Shown here: piece after piece, positions 24,723 through 34,394 of the stretch | How positions within the stretch are numbered: the first letter of the stretch is position 1 | Layout: each line of letters begins with the position of its first letter | Assembly: GCA_001603955.1 (NCBI GenBank) | Contig: LVAA01000014.1 | Coordinates: 1-64,000 of the forward strand | Direction of reading: 5' to 3' | DNA length: 64,000 nt | Source: Syntrophobacterales bacterium Delta_02 | Lineage (GTDB): Bacteria; Desulfobacterota; Syntrophorhabdia; Syntrophorhabdales; Syntrophorhabdaceae | Notes under the pieces: generated by a model | Databases searched by the model: none | Told to the model about the DNA's origin: nothing | The model's input: the letters and a program-made list of their open reading frames with translations, nothing else | Program-made: the position numbers and the translations under genes

Positions 24723-25199
24723 TGTCAGCGAGGAACAGGGCGCGCATCTTTGGATGTGTGTGGAGATCGTTGAGACGGTATGCGACAGCTTTTGAATGTT
24801 CGATCTTGCAGCCCTTTGCTAGTTGATGGGGGGTGTGTCGGCAATTGGTCCTGGGGACGGGCGGTGGTTCCTTACCGGTAAGATCGGGAATGGAACGGCG
24901 GATATGCCTTACATCGTAGACCGTGAGCGGGACCTATTGACGCACCCGGAGTCTAGTGCGGGGGGTTTGAGAAGATGGTCGGAAGTCACCTAATGTGCAT
25001 AGGTCTTATCTGAGGTCGGGATTTACCGGCCTTAACGGCGCGGGTTGCTCTTCTTATGCCCGGAGGCGGCCCGCGCCCAGGGGGGTTATGGAGGTACCGG
25101 ATACCCTGTTGCATATACCTCGTGAGAGCACGTGATTTCGCGGCAAGCCGATGGATGCGAATTGGCTGAGTCAACATGAATAAGGAGGATTAACATATT
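24723..25199. other. 477-bp intergenic stretch in the cluster
   Basis: No gene supported; frames are short and lack start signals. It contains the perfect 12-base palindrome CTTACCGGTAAG (24871-24882) and a good AAGGAGG site just before the next gene. Such a long gap suggests a separate transcription start for the acetoacetate ligase gene. Confidence 0.5.
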
Positions 25200-27188
25200 A
25201 TGAAGAAACCACTGTGGATACCATCTGCAGAGAGAATAGAGAGCGCGAACATTACGCGGTTCATGAAGGAAGTGAATCGGAGGTTCGGAAAGTCCTTTTC
25301 CAGCTATTTCGAGCTCTATGAATGGTCTGTTGAAGCCATCCCGGATTTCTGGACGAGTGTATGGGACTTTGTGGATATAAGGGCATCGAAGACAGCTGAC
25401 CGCGCGGTGGAAGATTTGAATCGATTCCCCGGCACGAAGTGGTTCCCGGGAGCACAGCTCAACTTTGCCGAGAACCTCCTCCGGTACCGCGATGACCGTG
25501 ATGCGTTCGTCTTCAAGTGCGAGAGAAAACCCGCGGTGCGCATGACGTACGGGGAGCTATACCGGATCGTAGGGCGACTCGCCGGTTCCCTGAAACGCAT
25601 GGGGATCACAAGGAATGACCGGGTGGGGGCGTATATGCCCAATATTACGGAGACGGCGATCGCCATGCTTGCCACCACGTCCGCGGGGGCCACGTTTGCG
25701 TCCTGCGGTTCGGAACTGGGTGCCCGAGCGGTTATCGACCGGCTGGGCCAGATCCAGCCGAAGGTCCTTTTCACCGTGGATGGTTACGTGTACAAGGACA
25801 AGCCTTTCAGCATGCTCTCGGATGTGAAGGCCATAGTGGAGGCGGTCCCGTCCATCGAGAAAGTGGTCATTGTCCCCTATGCGAGTGAGGCACCCGACAT
25901 CGCCGGTATACCCAAGGCTGCTCTCTACAGTGAGTTTTTGGGAGATGAGGCTGAGCTTGTCTTTGAACAGGTCCCCTTCGACCACCCTGCTTACATCATG
26001 TTCTCTTCGGGGACGACGGGCAAGCCGAAGTGCATGGTCCAGAGTGTAGGGGGAGTCTTGATCAACCAGATGAAGGAGCTTATCCTTCACGCAGATCTCA
26101 CCCGTGAGGATACCATCATGTACATGACCGCTCCATCTTGGATGATGTGGAACTGGCTCATGGCATCCCTCTCGGTGGGTGCCACCGTCGTCCTTTTCGA
26201 CGGAAATCCCGGATACCCCGACCTGGGAACCATGTGGAGGCTCGTGGAGGAGGAGAAGATCACCTTCTTCGGAACGAGTGCTACCTACCTGAACATGCTC
26301 AAGAGCCGGAACCACGTTCCGAAGGATCATTTCGACCTGTCTTCGTTGAAATCGATGGGACAGACAGGCTCCGCACTCTCGGCGGACGGCTTCGAGTATG
26401 TGTACCGTTCGATCAAGAGCGATATTCACTTCAACTCGCTGGCCGGGGGTACCGACATCAACGGTTGCTTTGTCATGGGTTGCCCGATCCTGCCCGTCTA
26501 CGCGGGTGAGTTACAGGCACCCGCCCTGGGCATGAAGGTCAAGGCCTACGACGAGAAAGGAAAACATATCTTGGACACCCAGGGAGAATTGGTCTGTGAA
26601 GCGCCCGCTCCTTCGATGCCGCTTCACTACTGGGACGATCCGGATATGATCCGGTACAGGGACACTTATTTCGCGGTTTACCCGGACGTGTGGTGTCATG
26701 GTGACTATGTACAGTTCTACAGCGACACAAGAGGCGTCACCTTCTTCGGCCGCTCGGATGCCGTTCTGAAGCCCTCAGGGGTCCGGATCGGGACCGCCGA
26801 GATCTACAACGTGCTGGACGAGTTCCCTGAGGTGGCGGACAGCGTCGCCATCGGCCAGAACTGGGAGAGCGACCAGCGAATCCTGCTCTTCGTCAAACTG
26901 GCTCCAGGCGCTAGTCTCGTTGACGACCTGAAGGGGCGGATCAGGAGAGCCTTGAGGGACAAGGCATCCCCCAGGCACGTGCCGGCCATGATCCTGGAAG
27001 TGCCGGATATCCCTTATACCCACAGCATGAAGAAGGTGGAGAGTGCCATTACGAACATCATCAATGGCAGAGAGGTTACGAACAGAGTCGCGCTGGCCAA
27101 CCCGGAGTCGCTGGATTATTTTGAGGAGATACTGCCACTGGTGGGGATGGAGCCGAGAATGAACGCCACTGCCGATATGGGTAGATAA
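25200..27188 (+). CDS. Acetoacetate-CoA ligase (acetoacetyl-CoA synthetase)
   Basis: 662 residues, the usual length. ANL superfamily: the N-terminal ACAS-type region (FWTSVWDFVDI near residue 52), P-loop FSSGTTGKPK near 268, LAGGTDINGCF near 415, GDYVQ with ribose-binding Asp near 502, FFGRSDAVLKPSGVRIG hinge near 520 and the catalytic Lys in THSMKK near 612. It converts acetoacetate, ATP and CoA to acetoacetyl-CoA. Next to it is a BKACE gene whose product makes acetoacetate, so the two are functionally linked. Confidence 0.9.
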   Translation: MKKPLWIPSAERIESANITRFMKEVNRRFGKSFSSYFELYEWSVEAIPDFWTSVWDFVDIRASKTADRAVEDLNRFPGTKWFPGAQLNFAENLLRYRDDRDAFVFKCERKPAVRMTYGELYRIVGRLAGSLKRMGITRNDRVGAYMPNITETAIAMLATTSAGATFASCGSELGARAVIDRLGQIQPKVLFTVDGYVYKDKPFSMLSDVKAIVEAVPSIEKVVIVPYASEAPDIAGIPKAALYSEFLGDEAELVFEQVPFDHPAYIMFSSGTTGKPKCMVQSVGGVLINQMKELILHADLTREDTIMYMTAPSWMMWNWLMASLSVGATVVLFDGNPGYPDLGTMWRLVEEEKITFFGTSATYLNMLKSRNHVPKDHFDLSSLKSMGQTGSALSADGFEYVYRSIKSDIHFNSLAGGTDINGCFVMGCPILPVYAGELQAPALGMKVKAYDEKGKHILDTQGELVCEAPAPSMPLHYWDDPDMIRYRDTYFAVYPDVWCHGDYVQFYSDTRGVTFFGRSDAVLKPSGVRIGTAEIYNVLDEFPEVADSVAIGQNWESDQRILLFVKLAPGASLVDDLKGRIRRALRDKASPRHVPAMILEVPDIPYTHSMKKVESAITNIINGREVTNRVALANPESLDYFEEILPLVGMEPRMNATADMGR

Positions 27189-27461
27189 GAGAAACGGAGG
27201 CATGGAGAAATGATCCCGAGGGCCGTGTGAGCCGCCAAGGTGAGGACCGGTCTTACCTGCTCCGCGCCAGAGGGTGATCAAGGGCCCTGTGGATAAGAGC
27301 CTGTGTATGAGACACAAACACTGCAGTTGGGGCCGGCGGTCTTTTGATGTTTGGAAAGCTTGTCGATCATGCGACAGGCAATGAAGTGGAGTCGTAACGC
27401 GCGAGAGACGGCAAAGGATGAAGCAGAGGCCGCTCCGTTCACAAGTTCAAGAGGTGCATGC

Positions 27462-28391
27462 ATGGAAAAGCTAATGATCACGGCAGCCATAACAGGGGGA
27501 TCATCGCCGCAAGCTAACCCGTACCTTCCAAAGAACCCGAAGGAACAGATTGAGGCAGCCGTTGATGCATGGAACGCGGGAGCGTCTATTATTCATATCC
27601 ATGGCCGAAATCCTGAAACGGGAATGCCGGACCACGAGGCAGAGTATATCGCTGAAGCGATCGCGGGAATAAGGGAAAGATGTGATGTTCTTATAAACGT
27701 CACTACCGGCGGGACGGCACACCGGGTCGACCTCGACTGGCTGTACAGGGAGATCCCGAAGGAGAGCGTGAAAGGGAGGTTTCAGGTGATCGCCGACCTT
27801 TCGAAGGATCCCGTTACGCGACCCGATCTTGCTTCTTTTAACGCGGGCTCACCCGTTATTGATATCTACAGCAAAAACAAGGATGAGTTTCTCCTGAAAT
27901 TCGTCATGGTGCACAGTTTTGACGACATGAGGTACGGTGCCAGGATCCTGAAGGAATGGGGTGTGAAACCCGAAATAGAATGCTATGACGTGGGTATGGT
28001 CAATAATGGTGCCACGCTCCGTGAAATCGGCGATATTGGAGGCCCGCTTTATTTTGATTTTGTCATGGGTGTGCTTGGCCAGATACCCGCGACGGTGGAG
28101 AACGTTATAGCAATGCGCCGTACCATGCCCGAAGATTCGATATGGTCTGCTTGCGGAATCGGACTCAGCGAATGGCCGATGATCACTACGGCCATGTTAC
28201 TCGGCGGGCATGTCAGGGTGGGTTTTGAAGACAACATCTACCTGTCCAGGGGGGTTGTCGCAAAAAGCAATGCGGAGCTGGTGGAGAAGGCGGTGCGGCT
28301 GGCCGGAGAGCTTGGAAGAGAAGTGGCGACTCCGAACGAGGCCCGCAGGTTGCTTGGCCTCGATGCGGATGTGAGGTCTGCTGGAGGCTGA
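27462..28391 (+). CDS. Beta-keto acid cleavage enzyme (BKACE, DUF849)
   Basis: 309 residues from the ATG at 27462 (AGAGG upstream), matching family length. BKACE enzymes are Zn-dependent TIM barrels that condense a beta-keto acid with acetyl-CoA and split it to acetoacetate plus a new acyl-CoA. The N-terminal ITAAITGG, the zinc pair HIHGR near residue 46-48, INVTTGG near 83, PEIECYDVGM near 175 and the C-terminal GGHVRVGFEDN stretch near 250 with the substrate-binding Glu are present. Neighbouring acetoacetate-CoA ligase would recover the acetoacetate. The beta-keto acid is not known. Confidence 0.92.
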   Translation: MEKLMITAAITGGSSPQANPYLPKNPKEQIEAAVDAWNAGASIIHIHGRNPETGMPDHEAEYIAEAIAGIRERCDVLINVTTGGTAHRVDLDWLYREIPKESVKGRFQVIADLSKDPVTRPDLASFNAGSPVIDIYSKNKDEFLLKFVMVHSFDDMRYGARILKEWGVKPEIECYDVGMVNNGATLREIGDIGGPLYFDFVMGVLGQIPATVENVIAMRRTMPEDSIWSACGIGLSEWPMITTAMLLGGHVRVGFEDNIYLSRGVVAKSNAELVEKAVRLAGELGREVATPNEARRLLGLDADVRSAGG

Positions 28392-28455
28392 GAAGCGGCT
28401 GGAGCCGCGTGAGGGGCTGTCCTGTGGCGGTTGCCTCGCTGATTTCCAGCCAGGG

Positions 28456-28484
28456 TTGATTTTGCTGGATTTTAAATTTATAAT
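28456..28484 (+). promoter_or_regulatory. Promoter of the LuxR-type regulator gene
   Basis: TTGATT (28456-28461), 17-base spacer, TATAAT (28479-28484). The ATG used for the regulator is at 28496, only about five bases after the predicted transcription start, so the mRNA may be nearly leaderless. Confidence 0.6.
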
Positions 28485-28495
28485 GTGCTCCCATA

Positions 28496-29611
28496 ATGTT
28501 AAAAGCGCGAGAGTTACTGCACATCTTTGAGATTGGCCAGACTGCTATGGGATGCGACGAAGTGGATAAGCTTCGCGCAACGGTGGTGAAACTCGTGCTT
28601 GAGACATTTGATGTCGAGCGCGCCAACTTCTTTCTCGTTCGTTCTCACCCATCTCCAAGGTTAGACCTGGACCATATTATCGCCGAGGGGATAGACCGGA
28701 AGTATTTAGATCTGTACCGGCAACGGTACAGTCAGATGGATCCCCTTCTAAAAACTCTTCTGGCTTCGGACCGGGTGGTGACGACGAAGGACGTCATATC
28801 CGCTCGTGCTCTAGACAGAAGTGAATACTACAATGATTTCCTCAGGCCGCAGTCTATTCATCACCAGATGGTCATATATCTGCGGTCAGGCGTACAAACA
28901 CTTGGCCTTTTGGGCCTGTGTCGTTCCAGGGGCGAAAGGAATTTTTCTTCTACAGATTTTGAGAAAGGTGAACTGCTTGGATCTTACCTTGCGGGAGCTC
29001 TCGAAAGGGCGATCTTCATGGGTAAGGTTACCAAATCAAGCGAGATCATACATTCTATATGTCCGGATCTTCCCTATAGGGGATTGATGGTTCTTGATGA
29101 GCGGCTTGACCTGGTGTATGCGAGCGAAGGGGCGCTGGAAACGATTTCATGTTTAACCGGAGACGAGCAGACAGCCAGCGATCCGACGCCGCCTCTGCCG
29201 GAAGAGTTGTGTGCCGTGAGCCAGAATCTCCTGGAGAGCAGCGCGGGGAAATCAGTCGGAGCGCCTTCTGTTGAAGTTGATCTGAGAGCCAGAGGCACCG
29301 GACGGCCTGTTTCTTCAAGCCTTCGTGTCGTAGATTGTCCGCAAAATCAACGTCTGTGCCTGATTCATTTCGGCGAGAATGAATCAACAGATCTCTTACG
29401 CGCGCAATTGGAGAAACTCGGGCTTAGCCGCAGGGAGTTAGAAGTGGCCGATCTTGTCTGCGAAGGGCTTAAGAACAGCGAAATAAGCAAGAAATTATTT
29501 ATCAGTGAATACACGGTTGAAAATCATTTGAGATCAATTTACGAAAAATTGGAAGTAAAAAACCGTACGGCCATGGCGCATAAAGTAATGAGCCTGACCG
29601 GCCGGAGATAG
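28496..29611 (+). CDS. LuxR-type regulator with N-terminal sensor domain
   Basis: 371 residues. The C-terminal LuxR HTH is clear (LSRRELEVADLVCEGLKNSEISKKLFISEYTVENHLRSIYEKL, spread over residues 305-350). The N-terminal 170 residues look like a GAF-type sensor (DVERANFFLV, MVIYLRSGVQTLGLLGL). There is no receiver domain, so it should sense a small molecule. It is placed between the E1/BKACE block and the E2/E3 block and probably controls this cluster. No Shine-Dalgarno precedes the ATG. Whether it activates or represses is not visible. Confidence 0.88.
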   Translation: MLKARELLHIFEIGQTAMGCDEVDKLRATVVKLVLETFDVERANFFLVRSHPSPRLDLDHIIAEGIDRKYLDLYRQRYSQMDPLLKTLLASDRVVTTKDVISARALDRSEYYNDFLRPQSIHHQMVIYLRSGVQTLGLLGLCRSRGERNFSSTDFEKGELLGSYLAGALERAIFMGKVTKSSEIIHSICPDLPYRGLMVLDERLDLVYASEGALETISCLTGDEQTASDPTPPLPEELCAVSQNLLESSAGKSVGAPSVEVDLRARGTGRPVSSSLRVVDCPQNQRLCLIHFGENESTDLLRAQLEKLGLSRRELEVADLVCEGLKNSEISKKLFISEYTVENHLRSIYEKLEVKNRTAMAHKVMSLTGRR

Positions 29612-29766
29612 CCAGACCCTCCTTCATATCCAGATCAAAATTGACGAGTTTCCGCTATTGTTATTTGTCCCCATATTTTCGATAATCTCCACCAGATAAC
29701 GATCAACAAAAGTCATGCGAAAGACCGATGGAAGAGAAGAAACCGTGTTTTGGGAGAGGAGAAAAA

Positions 29767-30153
29767 ATGAATCCGGATGAGTTCAAGTACAATGAAGAGC
29801 ATACCTGGCTTCTCGTTGAGGATGCAAAACTGGGAAGGGTTGGCATAACCCACTATGCACAGGAACAGTTGAAGGATGTTGTCTTCATAGAGCTTCCCGA
29901 GGTGGGTACCGAAGTAGTGCGCATGGAACCTTTCGGGGTAATTGAGTCTGTTAAGGCGACAAATGACCTCTTTAGTCCGGTGAGCGGTGTGGTGACAGAG
30001 GTAAACGATACCTTGAAAGATAATCCTGCTATCGTGAATCAGGACCCTTACGGGAACGGCTGGATGATCATCGTTAATATGACAGACTCTTCGGAACTTG
30101 ACTCCCTCATGTCAGCGGAAAAATACGGGGCACTTGTTGAAGGCAGCATATGA
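29767..30153 (+). CDS. gcvH: GcvH-like lipoyl carrier protein
   Basis: 128 residues, standard length for glycine-cleavage H protein; start chosen at the ATG following GGAGAGGAG. The lipoyl-lysine is in ESVKATND (about residue 61), with EEHTW near the start and SxxEYDxL-like end partly replaced by SAEKYGAL. There are no gcvT or gcvP genes here. It sits immediately before E2, E3, lipB and lipA, so it may act as a lipoyl acceptor or donor for the dehydrogenase rather than in glycine cleavage. That reading is an inference. Confidence 0.9.
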   Translation: MNPDEFKYNEEHTWLLVEDAKLGRVGITHYAQEQLKDVVFIELPEVGTEVVRMEPFGVIESVKATNDLFSPVSGVVTEVNDTLKDNPAIVNQDPYGNGWMIIVNMTDSSELDSLMSAEKYGALVEGSI

Positions 30154-30174
30154 ATATCCTGGGAGGTTAATTAC

Positions 30175-31410
30175 ATGGTGGCACAGATAGCAATACCCAA
30201 ACTCAGCATGGTTGTTGATGAAGTAAATATCGTGGAATGGAAGATAAAAGAAGGGGGCAATGTTGAGAAAGGCAGCGTTGTCCTTGTCATTGAGACCCAG
30301 AAGACGGAATGGAATGTTGAGGCCGAAGCAGCAGGCTTCGTCCATATCCTTGTAGCGGAAGGAAACAAGGCAAAGGCAAACGGTGTGGTGGGCCTTATCG
30401 CGGAAACAAAAGAGGAGTACGAGGCCATCCTGAAAGAGGCCCCCGGGAGTGCGCATGGCACCTCTTCAGAGGATGTGAAGGCCGAGGGTGAAGCGCAGCC
30501 TGCCGCGGTTGGCTCAGATAGACCGGCGGATCGAATCAGGATCACACCTGTAGCTCGTAAGATGGCAGAGGAACATATGATTGACATAACGAAGATACAG
30601 GGGACGGGTCCTGGAGGCAGGATTACCAAGGAAGATATCCAGAAAGCAATGGAGGAACAGCAGAAAACAACACCTCCTCCCGCGGACATGGCATTGGAAA
30701 CCTTCCAGGGCAAGAAGGTAAGGGAATCGATACCCCTCAAAGGAATGAAAAAGTCGATTGCCGAGCATATGCACAGAAGCCTCTCTGTCGCGGCGCAGAT
30801 GACGGTCATGGGTGAACTTGACATGACGGAGATGGTGAAGTTCAGGGAGTCCCTGGTGCGGCAGGAGAGTATCGTTGGAGTGAGAGTCGGCTACATGGAT
30901 ATACTGGTTTTCGCGGTAGCGAGGGCCCTCAGAGATCACCGTGATATGAATTGCAGCTTGATCGAAAATGAACTGAAGATCTGGGAAGACATCAATATCG
31001 GAGTCGCTGTTGCCGTTGGAATTGATGGCCTGATCGTGCCGGTAGTGAAGAACGCCGACCAGAAATCCCTTGTTGAGGTATCACGGGCAGTGAAGCTGCA
31101 AACGGAGAAGGGGCAAACGGGAAAGCTCGCGCCCGATGATCTTGCAGGCGGGACTTTCACGCTTACCAGCCTGGGGAAGGGAGGCACGAGTTCCTTTCAA
31201 ACCCCCATCATCAATCAGCCGGAATCAGCAATCCTGGGAACCGGGCCGATGAAAGATAAACCGGTTGTAGAAAACGGGCAAATCGTTGTTGCCTCTATTA
31301 TACCCTACAGCCTTACCTTTGATCACAGGGCGATAAACGGTTTTGGAGCAGAGCAGTTCATGGGAACACTCCAGAAACTCATGAAGACGCCGAGCCTGCT
31401 CCTGCTTTAG
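30175..31410 (+). CDS. Dihydrolipoamide acyltransferase (E2)
   Basis: 411 residues. One lipoyl domain at 1-80 with the lipoyl Lys in ETQKTEWNV (about residue 43), a linker, the E3-binding domain near 118-155 (ITPVARKMAEEH...GTGPGGRITKEDI), and the catalytic acyltransferase domain from about 185, ending with YSLTFDHRAINGFGA (catalytic His-x-x-x-Asp variant DHRAINGF). The core of the 2-oxo acid/acetoin dehydrogenase complex. It is 21 bases after gcvH and 27 bases before the E3 gene. Confidence 0.93.
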   Translation: MVAQIAIPKLSMVVDEVNIVEWKIKEGGNVEKGSVVLVIETQKTEWNVEAEAAGFVHILVAEGNKAKANGVVGLIAETKEEYEAILKEAPGSAHGTSSEDVKAEGEAQPAAVGSDRPADRIRITPVARKMAEEHMIDITKIQGTGPGGRITKEDIQKAMEEQQKTTPPPADMALETFQGKKVRESIPLKGMKKSIAEHMHRSLSVAAQMTVMGELDMTEMVKFRESLVRQESIVGVRVGYMDILVFAVARALRDHRDMNCSLIENELKIWEDINIGVAVAVGIDGLIVPVVKNADQKSLVEVSRAVKLQTEKGQTGKLAPDDLAGGTFTLTSLGKGGTSSFQTPIINQPESAILGTGPMKDKPVVENGQIVVASIIPYSLTFDHRAINGFGAEQFMGTLQKLMKTPSLLLL

Positions 31411-31437
31411 TTCGGGAATGACAGAAAGGACGATATT

Positions 31438-32844
31438 ATGGAAGAAAGAGATGTGGTAATCATTGGAGGCGGCCCGGCAGGATATGCTGCGGCGATTCGG
31501 GTGTCTCAACTTGGCGGCAAGGCTACACTGATCGAAAACGGAAACGTGGGCGGTACCTGCCTCAATCATGGATGTATTCCGACAAGGTCGCTTGCACGGG
31601 CGGCGGAGTTGTTCGATATGGGAAAAGACGCAAATGACTATGGCATTGCTTATGATGGCATATCGGTTAATTTTGCGAAAATGATGGCACGGAAGGACAC
31701 GGTTGTAAAAACGCTTGTAGCCGGTGTGAAACTTCTTCTCGGTGCGAACAAGGTGGAGCTTATAGAAGGGACGGGAAGATTTCTCACAGACTCGCAGATA
31801 GAAGTGGAAGCAAAGGACAAGACGAAGAAAACGCTCAAGGCGCGGAGAGTCATTATAGCCTCCGGGTCGCGCTGCAAAGACATATCGGCTCATGGTGGCG
31901 GAGAGAGGGTTATCAATACGACCCAGGCGCTCGGGCTCACCGAGTTGCCAAAGTCCTTGCTGGTTGTGGGGGGTGGGTTTATCGGTGTCACCCTTGCGAC
32001 AATCTTTTCAAAGTTGGGCGCGGCGGTAAGTATTGCGGAAGAATCATCCCGCATACTGCCCCAGATCGACGGCGAGGTAACGGCTATTCTTGAAAAAGAG
32101 CTCAAGGGCAACAGGATCAAGACATACACGGACGCGCGCCTTATGGCAATAAAGGACGGTGACGACGGCGACCTGCGTGTCGATATAGAAGCGAAAGGGC
32201 AGCCGGTGACGGTTTCCGCGCGATACGTCCTTATGGCAGAGGCGCGTGAGGCAAACATCGACGGACTCGATCTCGACAAGGCAGGGGTGCAGACCAGCGG
32301 GAAAGGCGGTATTGCTGTAAATGCAAAAATGGAGACAAACGTCTCGGGCATACTCGCAGCGGGAGATGTTACGATGGAGCATATGTGGACGCCTGTTGCC
32401 TATGTGGAAGGAATTACTGCCGCCGACAACGCTATGGGGTTGAACAAAGAAGTTGACTACAGCGCGGTGCCCCACTGGGTTAGCACAGTCCCTGAAATAT
32501 CCTGTGTAGGTATGACAGAGGAAGAGGCGGTCGGAAAGGGATACACGGTAAATGTCGGAAGGTTTCCTTTTGCCGCAAATGGAATGGCAACAATACTGGG
32601 GCAGAGGACAGGAGTGGTGAAGATCGTAGTGGATCAACGATATCAGCAGATTCTTGGTGTTCATATCGTAGGTCCCGGCGCTACTGACCTTATTGCGGGT
32701 GCCGCACTTGCCATGCGGCTTGACGTGACCCCTGAAGATATCGGTGCAACACTCCATGCCCATCCCTCACTTTCAGAGGCTGTATGGGAGGCGGCAAGGG
32801 ATGTAACCGGTGAGGCGATCCACTACCTTACGCAACGCAAATAG
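31438..32844 (+). CDS. lpdA: Dihydrolipoamide dehydrogenase (E3)
   Basis: 468 residues, the standard length. FAD site GGGPAGYAAA near residue 10-19, redox-active disulfide in GGTCLNHGCIPTR (Cys43 and Cys48), NAD-binding VVGGGFIGV near 177, second FAD segment AAGDVTM near 305, and the active-site His-Glu pair in HAHPSLSEAVWEAA near the C-terminus. It reoxidises the lipoyl groups of E2 and possibly of the GcvH-like protein. A His replaces the usual Val between the two cysteines' flank (LNHGC), a mild variation. Confidence 0.95.
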   Translation: MEERDVVIIGGGPAGYAAAIRVSQLGGKATLIENGNVGGTCLNHGCIPTRSLARAAELFDMGKDANDYGIAYDGISVNFAKMMARKDTVVKTLVAGVKLLLGANKVELIEGTGRFLTDSQIEVEAKDKTKKTLKARRVIIASGSRCKDISAHGGGERVINTTQALGLTELPKSLLVVGGGFIGVTLATIFSKLGAAVSIAEESSRILPQIDGEVTAILEKELKGNRIKTYTDARLMAIKDGDDGDLRVDIEAKGQPVTVSARYVLMAEAREANIDGLDLDKAGVQTSGKGGIAVNAKMETNVSGILAAGDVTMEHMWTPVAYVEGITAADNAMGLNKEVDYSAVPHWVSTVPEISCVGMTEEEAVGKGYTVNVGRFPFAANGMATILGQRTGVVKIVVDQRYQQILGVHIVGPGATDLIAGAALAMRLDVTPEDIGATLHAHPSLSEAVWEAARDVTGEAIHYLTQRK

Positions 32845-32868
32845 ATAGCAGAATGGAAGGGTGCTAAG

Positions 32869-33510
32869 ATGAGCCTTGTGTGGGAACTTGGGTTGGTTGA
32901 GTACGATAAAGCGTATCAGTTGCAGCGGAAGTTGCACCGTCAACGGCTGATGGAAGAGATTCCCGACGTACTCCTCCTGCTGGAACATCCGCCTACCATC
33001 ACCATCGGTAAATCCGGATGCATTGAAAATGTCCTTGTATCCAGGGAGGCGCTTTCCAAACAGGGTATATCCCTTTTCTTTATAGACAGGGGAGGGGATG
33101 CCACATACCATGGGCCCGGGCAGATCGTAGGCTATCCTATTGTTGACCTGAAGCAGAGGGGAAAGGATATACGCAGATTTGTCCATGACATTGAAGAGGT
33201 GATCATCCGCACCATGGCAGATTTCTCGATCAAGGCAAGCAGGGATGAAACACACCCGGGGGTATGGGTGGACGGAGACGAGCTTGCCGCTATTGGGCTC
33301 GCTGTCAGGCGGTGGGTCAGCATGCATGGGTTTGCCATCAATGTGAACGCCGATCTAGAGCATTTTTTTCTCATCAACCCTTGCGGTTTCTCTAACAGAA
33401 AGGCCACATCGATGATCAAGCTGCTCGGGCACAAGGTGTCGATGAAAGAGGTGACAGGCAGTCTGATCAGTCATTTTTCGGAGGTTTTCGGTGTCCTCAG
33501 TGCGTCATAG
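32869..33510 (+). CDS. lipB: Octanoyltransferase LipB
   Basis: 213 residues. Transfers octanoyl groups from acyl carrier protein to lipoyl domains. The signature RGGDATYHGPGQIVGYP near residue 75-90 and the catalytic Cys/Lys in NPCGFSNRKATSM near 170-185 are present. Its end overlaps the start of lipA by 20 bases, so the two are coupled. Together with lipA it gives this cluster its own lipoylation capacity. Confidence 0.95.
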   Translation: MSLVWELGLVEYDKAYQLQRKLHRQRLMEEIPDVLLLLEHPPTITIGKSGCIENVLVSREALSKQGISLFFIDRGGDATYHGPGQIVGYPIVDLKQRGKDIRRFVHDIEEVIIRTMADFSIKASRDETHPGVWVDGDELAAIGLAVRRWVSMHGFAINVNADLEHFFLINPCGFSNRKATSMIKLLGHKVSMKEVTGSLISHFSEVFGVLSAS

Positions 33511-34378
33511 ACTCCCCCCGTGGTTCAAACAGAAGCTCCCGGATCCTGCGGAACTGCGCAGTCTGGAGAGGCTCCTGAGGGAAAAGCAACTCCATACGGT
33601 TTGCGAGAGTGCTCTCTGCCCCAATCTGGGACAGTGCTTCAGCCGTAAAACGGCGACATTTATGATCCTGGGAGATACCTGCACGAGACGATGCAGATTC
33701 TGTGCGGTGAAGAAAGGGATACCCGGTGCGCCGGATGTGGAAGAACCCTCTCATATCCGTGAGGCGGTAATAACACTGGGGCTTAGGTATGTCGTCATCA
33801 CCTCCGTGACGAGGGATGACCTTGCTGATGGCGGTGCTTCACAGTTTGTGCGAACAGTTGAGGCGCTTCATCAGGAAGACAGGGGTATCGGCACCGAGAT
33901 TCTGATCCCTGATTTTCAGGGTTCGGTAGAGGCGTTAGGAGCGGTTGTCCGATCAGGTCCCAACGTGGTCAACCACAATGTGGAAACTGCTCCGCGCCTC
34001 TACAATAAGGTGAGACCGCAGGCAGATTATGCCCGTTCCGTAAGGCTTCTCTCCGCAGTGAAGGAATTGGACCCGAATATCGTTACCAAATCGGGATTAA
34101 TGGTGGGTCTGGGAGAAACAAAAGACGAGGTCGTAAAAGTTATGGAAGATCTTCGAGGGGCCCGGTGCGATCTCCTGACTATTGGCCAATACCTTCAACC
34201 CTCTGATGAACACCATCCCGTGCTCAATTTCGTTTCGCCTGAGGAGTTCGATGAATACAAACAGATCGGGATGGATATAGGTTTCGTTGCAGTGGCATCG
34301 GGCCCTCTCGTAAGAAGCTCGTACAGGGCCGCCGATCTCTACAGAGATGCGGGACGGTCTCAAAGCTTTCTATCATAA
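33491..34378 (+). CDS. lipA: Lipoyl synthase LipA
   Basis: 295 residues, radical SAM enzyme that inserts two sulfur atoms into protein-bound octanoyl groups. The start is GTG with CGGAGG six bases upstream, inside lipB. The auxiliary cluster cysteines are CESALCPNLGQC (about 38-49) and the radical SAM motif is CTRRCRFC (about 65-72). Standard length and motif order indicate an active enzyme. The final RSSYRAADLY block with its Ser ligand is also present. Confidence 0.95.
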   Translation: MSSVRHRLPPWFKQKLPDPAELRSLERLLREKQLHTVCESALCPNLGQCFSRKTATFMILGDTCTRRCRFCAVKKGIPGAPDVEEPSHIREAVITLGLRYVVITSVTRDDLADGGASQFVRTVEALHQEDRGIGTEILIPDFQGSVEALGAVVRSGPNVVNHNVETAPRLYNKVRPQADYARSVRLLSAVKELDPNIVTKSGLMVGLGETKDEVVKVMEDLRGARCDLLTIGQYLQPSDEHHPVLNFVSPEEFDEYKQIGMDIGFVAVASGPLVRSSYRAADLYRDAGRSQSFLS

Positions 34379-34394
34379 CCCCCCCCTAAAACCC

